From Opitutaceae bacterium (GTDB lineage: Bacteria > Verrucomicrobiota > Verrucomicrobiia > Opitutales > Opitutaceae), in assembly GCA_030648295.1 (NCBI GenBank), contig JAUSID010000139.1:121722-185721 (forward strand): 64,000 nt of DNA. Reading direction: 5' to 3'. The notes below the pieces were generated by a model, which saw nothing but the letters and a program-made list of their open reading frames with translations, ran no database searches and had not been told where the DNA came from. Positions 52,405 to 59,548 of the stretch are shown in pieces; position 1 is the stretch's first letter, and every line of letters begins with the position of its first letter. The position numbers were made by a program, and so were the translations under genes.

Positions 52405-54984
52405 ATGAGCGTTCGCATTGCCTTGCTGTCCACTTTTGGCGCGCTGTCCACCGCGGCGGGGGTCGCCGCGCCGGTGAATTACCTGCACGACGTCAAACCG
52501 GTGCTAACGCAGCATTGCGTGCGCTGCCACGGCGAGTCCAAGCAGGAGGCGGGTCTGCGGCTCGACACGGCGGCGCGAATCGAGGAAGGCGGCGGAAGCG
52601 GGCCGGTCGTGATCCCGGGCCGCAGTGCACGCAGCATGTTATTCCAGGTCGTGACCGGCACGCACGACGACATCCCGCAGATGCCGTACAAAAAACCGCC
52701 GCTGAGCGAGGGTCAGATCGCGGCGATCAAACGCTGGATCGATGACGGTGCGAGCGCCCCGGCCAGCGAGGAACCCGGCAAGTTTGTTCACTGGTCTTTT
52801 GTTGCGCCGCAGCGGCCGGCACCGCCCGCCGTGAAACGGACGGACTGGCCGAAGAACGCGATCGATCACTTCATCCTCGCGCGGCTCGAAATCGAAAAGA
52901 TCGCGCCGGCGCCCGAAGCGGACCGTGTCACCCTATTGCGGCGCGTCACGCTGGATCTGATCGGACTGCCACCGACACCGGCGGAAGTCGCCGCGTTCCT
53001 GAACGACCGATCGGCTGACGCCTACGAGCGGGTGGTCGATCGGCTGCTGGCGTCGCCGCATTACGGCGAGCGCTGGGCGCGGCCGTGGCTGGATGTCGCG
53101 CGTTACGCCGATTCGAACGGCTACAGCATCGATGCGCCGCGCCAGATCTGGAAGTACCGCGACTGGGTCGTCGCGGCGCTGAATCGCGATTTGCCGTACG
53201 ACGAATTCGTCATTCAGCAGCTCGCGGGAGATCTGTTAGGCCTGACGACAGACGATGGAGGGCAGACGGCAGACACCAGCGGTCAGAAGCCGGAGGAACG
53301 GCGCACCGATGCCGCAATCCAGAACGCACCCGGAACCCAGAACTTAAAACCCAAAACCACTAACCCAACGCGAAACGCGAAACCCGAAACGCGAAACTTG
53401 GAGCACCTGATCGCGACCGGGTTCAACCGCAACACGCAGATCAACCAGGAGGGCGGGATCGATCCCGAGCAGTTTCGCATCGAGTCGGTGCTCGATCGCG
53501 TGAACACCTTCGGCACGGCGTTTCTCGGGCTCACGGTCGGCTGCGCACAGTGCCACGATCACAAGTTCGATCCGATTGCGCAGCGCGAATACTACCAGCT
53601 GTTCGCGTTCTTCAACAACACCGTCAACGACGGCCACGGCAAGTCGACCCCGGGCGGTTTGCTCGAGTTCGCCGGCGAATTCCCAGCGCAGGAAAGCCGG
53701 CAACAGGAACTCGAGGAAACGCGGGACGATCTCGAACGCTACCTCAACACCCAGGGCAGCGCCGTCGGCACATGGGTCGCGAGTCTGGGCGACGAGGAAC
53801 GCGCAAAACTGAAGTCGGCGGTTCGCGCCGCGCTGAAAAATCCATGGGACAAGCAAACCCTGGCGCAAAAGCGCGCGGTGTATGCCGCGTTTCGCAGCGA
53901 CGACGAGGAATTCCGCACGCGCAATACGCGGCTCGCGGAACTCGAGCGCGCGCCCAAGGCGGTCTCGACGCTGATCATGTCGGAACTGCCGGAGCCGCGG
54001 GAATCGTTTCTGTTCATCAAGGGCGACTTTACCCGGCCCGGCGAAAAGGTCGCGCCCGGCACGCCGGTGGTACTGCCACCGCTGAAGGCCGGGAAACCAA
54101 ACCGGCTCGATCTCGCCCGCTGGGTGGTGAATCCGGCAAACCCGCTGCCCGCGCGCGTGATCGCGAATCGAATCTGGCAGCAGTATTTCGGCCGCGGAAT
54201 CGTCGAAACGGAAAACGATTTCGGCACGCAGGGCCTGCCGCCATCGCATCCGGAACTGCTCGACTGGCTCGCCACCGAGATGATCGCGCAGAAGTGGAGC
54301 TGGAAGGCGATGCACCGGCTGATCGTCACGTCAGCCACGTATCGCCAGTCATCGCGGGTCCGCACCGATCTGGAGGTCCTCGATCCGACCAACAAATTGC
54401 TCGCGCGGCAATCGAGGCTGCGACTCGACGCCGAGGTCGTGCGCGACGTGGCGCTGACCGCGAGCGGGCTGCTGGTGCCGAAGCTCGGCGGGCCGCCGGT
54501 GTTCCCACCCCAGCCGGCGGGCGTGATGACGCTCGGCCAGGTGAAGCGGACGTGGAAGCCGAGCACCGGCCCCGACCGGTATCGACGCGGACTCTACACC
54601 CACTTCTGGCGCGCAACCCCGCATCCCGCGCTCGCGGTGTTCGATGCCGCCGACGGGTTCAGCGCGTGCACGCGGCGGCTGCGTTCGAACACCCCGCTCC
54701 AGGCGCTGACGCTGCTGAATGACGAGCAGTTTTTCGAGTTCGCCGCGGCCTTGGGCCGGAAGATCGAAAGAGAAGCTCCCGGCGACGCGGGTCAGAAGAT
54801 CGATTTCGGGTTTCAGTTGTGTGTCGTGCGGAAACCAACCGCCGTCGAGCGCGAGAGATTGGTGGAGTTTTTCCGTGAGCTCACCGCGGGCGGCGGCAGT
54901 GATGAGCCGGCGCGTGTATCCGATGCGTGGATGACGATCGCCCGCGTGCTGCTGAACCTCGACGAAACCATCACCCGCGAATGA
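52405..54984 (+). CDS. DUF1549/DUF1553 protein with planctomycete-type cytochrome c domain
   Basis: The protein is 859 aa with a signal peptide. A haem-binding CVRCH motif lies near residue 38 (PSCyt1 domain), then DUF1549 (ERWARPWLDVARYADSNGYS, LAGDLL) and DUF1553 (RLDLARWVVNPANPLPARVI, NRIWQQYFGRGIVETENDFG). These proteins are hallmarks of Planctomycetes and Verrucomicrobia, nearly always paired with a DUF1501 gene, and their function is unknown; proximity to sulfatases is frequent. Residues about 280-331 (GQTADTSGQKPEERRTDAAI and on) are low in complexity and are encoded by heptad repeats inserted between LAGDLL and ATGFNRNTQINQEGG, which are adjacent in relatives. Confidence 0.85.
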   Translation: MSVRIALLSTFGALSTAAGVAAPVNYLHDVKPVLTQHCVRCHGESKQEAGLRLDTAARIEEGGGSGPVVIPGRSARSMLFQVVTGTHDDIPQMPYKKPPLSEGQIAAIKRWIDDGASAPASEEPGKFVHWSFVAPQRPAPPAVKRTDWPKNAIDHFILARLEIEKIAPAPEADRVTLLRRVTLDLIGLPPTPAEVAAFLNDRSADAYERVVDRLLASPHYGERWARPWLDVARYADSNGYSIDAPRQIWKYRDWVVAALNRDLPYDEFVIQQLAGDLLGLTTDDGGQTADTSGQKPEERRTDAAIQNAPGTQNLKPKTTNPTRNAKPETRNLEHLIATGFNRNTQINQEGGIDPEQFRIESVLDRVNTFGTAFLGLTVGCAQCHDHKFDPIAQREYYQLFAFFNNTVNDGHGKSTPGGLLEFAGEFPAQESRQQELEETRDDLERYLNTQGSAVGTWVASLGDEERAKLKSAVRAALKNPWDKQTLAQKRAVYAAFRSDDEEFRTRNTRLAELERAPKAVSTLIMSELPEPRESFLFIKGDFTRPGEKVAPGTPVVLPPLKAGKPNRLDLARWVVNPANPLPARVIANRIWQQYFGRGIVETENDFGTQGLPPSHPELLDWLATEMIAQKWSWKAMHRLIVTSATYRQSSRVRTDLEVLDPTNKLLARQSRLRLDAEVVRDVALTASGLLVPKLGGPPVFPPQPAGVMTLGQVKRTWKPSTGPDRYRRGLYTHFWRATPHPALAVFDAADGFSACTRRLRSNTPLQALTLLNDEQFFEFAAALGRKIEREAPGDAGQKIDFGFQLCVVRKPTAVERERLVEFFRELTAGGGSDEPARVSDAWMTIARVLLNLDETITRE
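53244..53399. repeat. In-frame heptad repeat insertion inside the DUF1549 gene
   Basis: Units such as ACGCGAA, ACCCGAA, AACCCAG and GGCAGAC repeat with period 7. Read on the minus strand the block goes TTTCGCGTTTCGGGTTTCGC, then TTCTGGGTT-like, then TCTGCCGTCTGCC, the same order of modules as the gap at 62138-62272. The block adds about 50 codons without a stop. Confidence 0.8.
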
Positions 54985-56429
54985 ATCATTTTCCCCCGCC
55001 CGAATATCTTTGCCAGCTGACGCGACGTCACTTTTTCAGCCGCTGCGGCGTTGGGCTTGGCGGGATCGCCCTGGCGTCGCTGCTTGGTTCGCGCCGGTTG
55101 TCCGCGGCCACGCCGTTTGCCAATCCGCTCGCGCCAAAACCGCCCCAATTCGCGCCGCGCGCGAAGAACGTCATCTTTCTTTTCATGGCCGGCGGGCCGA
55201 GCCAGCTCGAGCTGTTCGACTACAAGCCGAAGCTCATGGAATTGAACGGCCAGCCGATCCCGGCGTCGTTCATCGAGGGAAAACGGTTCGCGTTCATGGG
55301 TACCAGCCACGGCACGAAACTGCTCGGGACGCGCCGCACCTTTTCGCAGCACGGGAACAGCGGGATGTGGGTGTCCGACCTTTTTCCGCACACCGCGGGA
55401 ATCGTCGATGACATCACGCTGATGAAGTCGTGCGCGGCGACGCTTTTCAATCACGCCCCGGCAAAGCTGTTCATGAACACCGGCTCGGGGCAGTTTGGCC
55501 GGCCGAGCATGGGCTCGTGGGTGAACTACGGGCTCGGCAGCGATTGCGACGACCTGCCCGGATTCGTCGTACTTCAGTCCGGGCCGCGCGGCCCGCGCGG
55601 CGGCGCCGTTAACTGGAGCTCGGGTTTCCTGCCGACGACGTATCAGGGCGTGCCTTTCCGTGGGACCGGCGAGCCCATCCTGGACTTGAGCAATCCAAAG
55701 GGCGTGACGGTGCAACGCCAGCGGCAGACCCTGGACGCGATTCGCGATCTCAACCTGCAGCGCGCGGTCGAGACCGCCGATCCGGAAATTCACACGCGGA
55801 TCGCCGCCTACGAAATGGCAGCGCGGATGCAGGCCAGCGCGCCGGATCTGATCGATCTGGCGAAGGAAACGCCGGCGACGATGAAGCTCTACGGCGTGGA
55901 CCGCGACACCCCATCGTTCGGCCGCAACTGCCTGCTCGCGCGGCGGCTGATCGAGCGCGGCGTCCGATTCGTGCAGCTGTATCACACAAACTGGGACAGC
56001 CACGGCGGGCCGGGCGAAAACCTCCAGGGCGATTTCGAGAAGGTCTGCCGCGAGGTCGACCAGGGCCAGGCCGCGCTGGTGCAGGACCTGAAGGCGCGCG
56101 GACTGCTGAAGGACACGCTCGTAATCTGGGGCGGCGAGTTCGGCCGGACGCCGATGGGCGAAAATCGCGACACCACCGGGCGCAACCATCACATCGACGC
56201 TTTCACCATGTGGTTTGCCGGTGGGGGCGTGAAGGCGGGCCACGTGATCGGCGAGACCGATGAACTGGGGTTCAATCCGGTCTCGGATCGCGCCCACGTG
56301 CACGACATCCATGCGACGCTGCTCCACCTCCTCGGAATCGACCACACGAAGCTGACGTTCCGTTTCCAGGGCCGAGACTTCCGGCTGACCGACGTCCACG
56401 GCGAAGTGATCACGAAATTGCTGGCTTAG
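54981..56429 (+). CDS. DUF1501 protein, Tat-exported
   Basis: The protein is 482 aa from the ATG at 54981, which overlaps the stop of the DUF1549 gene (ATGA). A twin-arginine signal (LTRRHFFSRCGVGLGGIALA) begins the protein. VIFLFMAGGPSQLELFDYKP, PSMGSWVNYGLG, FVQLYHTNWDSHGG, VIWGGEFGRTPMGEN, GRNHHIDAFTMWFAGGG and the C-terminal HLLGIDHTKLTFRFQGRDF are the usual DUF1501 blocks; the fold is related to alkaline phosphatases and sulfatases. It is always the partner of the gene upstream. The molecular function is not known. Confidence 0.9.
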   Translation: MNHFPPPEYLCQLTRRHFFSRCGVGLGGIALASLLGSRRLSAATPFANPLAPKPPQFAPRAKNVIFLFMAGGPSQLELFDYKPKLMELNGQPIPASFIEGKRFAFMGTSHGTKLLGTRRTFSQHGNSGMWVSDLFPHTAGIVDDITLMKSCAATLFNHAPAKLFMNTGSGQFGRPSMGSWVNYGLGSDCDDLPGFVVLQSGPRGPRGGAVNWSSGFLPTTYQGVPFRGTGEPILDLSNPKGVTVQRQRQTLDAIRDLNLQRAVETADPEIHTRIAAYEMAARMQASAPDLIDLAKETPATMKLYGVDRDTPSFGRNCLLARRLIERGVRFVQLYHTNWDSHGGPGENLQGDFEKVCREVDQGQAALVQDLKARGLLKDTLVIWGGEFGRTPMGENRDTTGRNHHIDAFTMWFAGGGVKAGHVIGETDELGFNPVSDRAHVHDIHATLLHLLGIDHTKLTFRFQGRDFRLTDVHGEVITKLLA

Positions 56430-56475
56430 CGGCCGACGTAAGGAGGCTGGCGGATTTCTTTGCGAACGCCCGTGC

Positions 56476-56587
56476 GTAGCGACGAGCGCCAGCGAGTCGT
56501 GAATTTTCGGCTCGCTGGCGCTCGCCGCTACAAAGGCGCGAAGCCTTGCGGAGGGTGACCGTCCAGCCTCGTGACCTCGGCTGCTAC
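56476..56587. repeat. Family B hairpin and family A copy
   Basis: Family B arms 56476-56496 and 56511-56531 are 21-base inverted copies with one mismatch and a 14-base loop (core CTCGCTGGCGCTCGCCGCTA). At 56566-56587 lies a family A copy matching the kinase insertion at 21 of 22 positions. The gap 56430-56658 holds no gene. Confidence 0.8.
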
Positions 56588-56658
56588 ACGGACGACGCCA
56601 GCGCAAACCACCGCCGGATCGAACCATCGCCGCGCCGCACGGTCTGCCGTTCAGCACG

Positions 56659-57576
56659 ATGCACGTCACCGTAGTCCTCAACGAAAAAGCCGGTACGCTC
56701 CTCGCGAGCGGAAACGGTTCGCCTTTCTCGCTGGACGCGTTGCGGAGCGCTTTCAGCGAGGCAGGGATCATCGCTCGAATCGAGGTCTGCCCTCCCGGAG
56801 CGGTACAGGAACGTATTCGACAGGTCGTCGCGGCGCGGAACGGCACGGATGCGATTGTGGTGGGCGGCGGTGACGGCACACTGAGTTGCGCGGCGGGAAT
56901 CCTTATCGACACCGCAATGCCATTGGGCGTGCTCCCGCTTGGCACGCTGAACCACTTCGCGAAGGATCTCGAAATCCCGGCGGAACTCGACGCCTGCGTC
57001 CGGATTATTCGTGACGGCGAACTGCGGGCAGTCGACGTCGCCGAGGTGAACGGCCACGTGTTCATCAACAACTGCTCGGTCGGCGCGTACCCGGCGGCGG
57101 TGCGCCGGCGCGATGCGCTCCGCCGGATGCACGGGTTTGGAAAATGGCGGGCGATGGCGCTGGCGTCGCTCGAGGTGCTGCGAAACCTGCGGCGGTTGCA
57201 CGTGCACATCGATGCGAACGGCGAGCCACTGATCCGCCGCACGCCCTTCGTGCTGGTCTCGAACAACCGCTATTCGGGGCAGATTTTCTCGCGGCAGATG
57301 CGGCCGAGACTCGACGAAGGCCAGCTGTGCACGTACGTGACGCGGGCGCACCGCATCGCTCCGTTGTTGCGCCTCGCCTGGCGTGCGCTCACCGCGGGCC
57401 TCGATCGAGTCGACGAACTCGAAATCCTCGCCGGCGAGCACGTCACGCTGACACTCCGCGAAATCGCGCCGGCGGTTGCGACCGATGGTGAAGTCTTCAA
57501 TGTCACGTCGCCACTCCTGTTTCGGACGCGGGCCCGCGCGTTGCGGGTGATTGCGCCGCCGCCGAAGAAACCATGA
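56659..57576 (+). CDS. Diacylglycerol kinase-family lipid kinase
   Basis: The protein is 305 aa. NEKAGTLLASG, the nucleotide-binding VVGGGDGTLSCAAG, PLGVLPLGTLNHFAKDL and FINNCSVGAYP are the conserved blocks of the DAGK catalytic family (DgkB/YegS-like). Such enzymes phosphorylate diacylglycerol or a related lipid in the cytoplasm. It is translationally coupled (4-base overlap) to a metallophosphoesterase, a pairing that suggests lipid or cell-envelope phosphate turnover. Confidence 0.9.
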   Translation: MHVTVVLNEKAGTLLASGNGSPFSLDALRSAFSEAGIIARIEVCPPGAVQERIRQVVAARNGTDAIVVGGGDGTLSCAAGILIDTAMPLGVLPLGTLNHFAKDLEIPAELDACVRIIRDGELRAVDVAEVNGHVFINNCSVGAYPAAVRRRDALRRMHGFGKWRAMALASLEVLRNLRRLHVHIDANGEPLIRRTPFVLVSNNRYSGQIFSRQMRPRLDEGQLCTYVTRAHRIAPLLRLAWRALTAGLDRVDELEILAGEHVTLTLREIAPAVATDGEVFNVTSPLLFRTRARALRVIAPPPKKP

Positions 57577-58439
57577 GGACGATCGCGCACATCTCGGACC
57601 TGCATTTCGGCACCGAGGATCCGGTGGTGGCGGAAAACCTCGTGACCGCACTCGGGCGCGACCGGCCCTCGCTCGTGGTCATCAGCGGCGATCTCACGCA
57701 GCGGGCGCGAGGCGCGCAATTCGCCGCGGCGCGCGATTACCTGTGCCGGCTGCCGGTGCCGCAGGTCGTGGTTCCGGGAAACCATGACGTGCCGCTCTAC
57801 GATGTGACGCGGCGGTTCCTCAGCCCGCTCGGACGTTACGGCCGGTACATCTCAGAGGTACTGAATCCGGTTTTCGAGGACGAGGAGTTGTTCGTGGCCG
57901 GCCTCAATACCGCGCGGTCGCTCACGTGGAAGAATGGGCGCATCTCCTGCGAACAAATCGACACGCTGCGCGGCGTGCTCGCGCGCGCGGGCGAGCGATT
58001 CAAAATCGTGGTGACGCACCATCCGTTCATTCCGCCGCCGGTCAGCGAGGGTGAGGCGGCAATCGACCTCGTTGGCCGCGCGGTTGAAGCGCTCGACGTG
58101 CTGGATCATTTCAAGGTCGACCTGCTGCTCGCGGGCCACCTGCACCACGGCTACGCCGGCGACACGCGCACGCACTATCCAGCGGCGAAGCATTCGATCA
58201 TCGCGGCCCAGGCCGGTACGGCGATCTCGCGCCGGCGGCGGCACGAGCCGAATGCCTACAACTGGATCACGATCGCCGACCAGCACCTGAGCATCGAAGT
58301 GCGCGTGTGGGACGGCGCGCAATTCAAGCCGAAGCAGACGACGCATTACACGCTGCGCGGCGAGGAATGGATGGTGGTGAATCCCGAGGCGGAGCGAACG
58401 GTCGCGGCGCCGCCGGCGAAAACTCCGCCGGACGCGTAG
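57573..58439 (+). CDS. Calcineurin-like metallophosphoesterase
   Basis: The protein is 288 aa, its ATG overlapping the stop of the lipid kinase gene. The metal-binding signature is complete: ISDLHFG, ISGDLTQR, VPGNHDVPL, VVTHHPF and LAGHLHHG. No signal peptide is seen, so it acts in the cytoplasm. Substrates in this family range from cyclic nucleotides to lipid-linked phosphates; the coupling to a DAGK-family enzyme favours a phospholipid precursor such as UDP-diacylglucosamine, but this is speculative. It ends PPAKTPPDA. Confidence 0.85.
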   Translation: MRTIAHISDLHFGTEDPVVAENLVTALGRDRPSLVVISGDLTQRARGAQFAAARDYLCRLPVPQVVVPGNHDVPLYDVTRRFLSPLGRYGRYISEVLNPVFEDEELFVAGLNTARSLTWKNGRISCEQIDTLRGVLARAGERFKIVVTHHPFIPPPVSEGEAAIDLVGRAVEALDVLDHFKVDLLLAGHLHHGYAGDTRTHYPAAKHSIIAAQAGTAISRRRRHEPNAYNWITIADQHLSIEVRVWDGAQFKPKQTTHYTLRGEEWMVVNPEAERTVAAPPAKTPPDA

Positions 58440-58452
58440 CGCGCCCGGGTTT

Positions 58453-58700
58453 CGTAGCAGCCGAGGGGACGAGGCTGGGATTTACGTTTCGCCTTTCGGC
58501 AACCTGCGCCGCCCGCCGCCGCGAACGTATCCTGTCCGTGACGACGCGCATCGTAGGTTGCGACCTCGTGTCGCAACTTCGACGTGGAATCGAAATGTTG
58601 TCGCGCGGCCCATTCGGCCTCGCTCAGGGCAGGCGAGCGCGCAACCTACCGCTGCAGCGCCGTAATGAGGTGGCGGGCGAGACGCCCGCGCTCCCAGGGA
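58453..58700. repeat. Palindromic repeat cluster (families A and D, GTTGCGAC hairpin)
   Basis: A family A copy is at 58453-58475 (two mismatches to the kinase arm). GTTGCGAC/GTCGCAAC pair at 58557-58577, and GTAGGTTGCG (58553) is partnered by CGCGCAACCTAC near 58637. The family D core with GGGCGAGACGCCC is at 58674-58700. No gene lies between 58440 and 58741. Confidence 0.7.
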
Positions 58701-58710
58701 AGACGTCGAG

Positions 58711-58752
58711 CGTTTTAGTTTTCCCGGCAACGCCGCGAAAACTAACGAACGC
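58711..58752. terminator. Candidate bidirectional hairpin between converging genes
   Basis: TTAGTTTTC and GAAAACTAACG pair around a GC-rich loop at the 3' ends of the metallophosphoesterase and the lysozyme-like gene, overlapping the latter's stop. The A/T tracts on both sides suit termination in both directions. Confidence 0.45.
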
Positions 58753-59218
58753 TCGCGACCAGCATTTCGCTGCGCAGCACGCCCGCGAGATTTTCGGCGC
58801 GGCTGGCGTAATCGCGAGCGGCGCGCGGGGCGCGGCCGGTGATCGCCGCGGTCAAGCCGCCGTTCCAGGCGAGGGCAATGGTGTAGGGAGTGACCGGCAC
58901 GCGCGCGGCGGCCAGTCCGCGCTTGAGCCATTCGTAGTGGCGGACGGCGACTTCATCGGACACAGGACGTTCCAAGGCGCGCACAAACGGTTCGCTCGTG
59001 TGCATCTGCCAGGTCGACGCCCGAAACTGATACGCGCCGAGTTCGCCGCGTGGGCCGGCGCGAGTCAGGTCGCGCGGATTTTCCAGCTGGTGGATGGCGT
59101 GCAGCGTCGTCGCGCGATCGTCGGGTGTTTGCGCACCGACCGGCGTGGTGCACGCGAGTAACACTCCTAGTACGAACGGCAATGGGGATGCTGAACCTGA
59201 CGGGGACCGGTTTTTCAC
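58742..59218 (-). CDS. Small secreted lysozyme/transglycosylase-like protein
   Basis: The protein is 158 aa from a GTG at 59218; the signal peptide is LPFVLGVLLACTTPVGAQ. The mature part, with IHQLENPRDLTRAGPRGELG, AYQFRASTWQMHT and YTIALAWNGGLTA, follows the lysozyme-like superfamily pattern in which a glutamate precedes a GA(Y)QF segment and a later AWNGG helix. It may cleave peptidoglycan, but the family assignment is tentative. It is transcribed toward the metallophosphoesterase and divergent from the SNF2 gene. Confidence 0.5.
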   Translation of the reverse strand: MKNRSPSGSASPLPFVLGVLLACTTPVGAQTPDDRATTLHAIHQLENPRDLTRAGPRGELGAYQFRASTWQMHTSEPFVRALERPVSDEVAVRHYEWLKRGLAAARVPVTPYTIALAWNGGLTAAITGRAPRAARDYASRAENLAGVLRSEMLVASVR

Positions 59219-59548
59219 AGGCGCCCACGACCGCAGGGTGTGGGCCGAAGTGCACTCTTTTCCGTTGGATTTGGATAACTTTTTATGGAACCAACCGCGT
59301 ACCTCCTGAATTTCAGCGAATTACTCAAAACGCGGCGGAGCGCGGTTCTACGCGAAATTGCCCGATTTTCGGTGGAACTGGCGGATTTTACGGACCGTCG
59401 GCGGCGTCAACCGAGCCTCCTGACTCCTCGTGAACCGACGGGAAAAGTGGGCGGCAAACCGGCACATCGCGGAAATTTCATTCGTTGCGGCGCAGGTGGA
59501 CCGCGCTCCGAGGTTGCGCGCGCAGTCCCGCGCGACCTTGTTGGACCG
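59219..59548. other. Gap before the SNF2 gene
   Basis: This 330-base gap is a divergent promoter region. An in-frame ATG at 59285 would add 88 residues to the SNF2 protein, but the added sequence (Arg-rich, no similarity to relatives as I know them) does not look like protein. GGATTTGGATAACTTTTTAT (59268-59287) is the most AT-rich part and may hold a promoter. Confidence 0.4.

Noticed and set aside
59285..59548. Start of the SNF2 gene at 59285
   Set aside because: The added 88 residues are Arg-rich and unlike protein; the ATG at 59549 begins family-like sequence.
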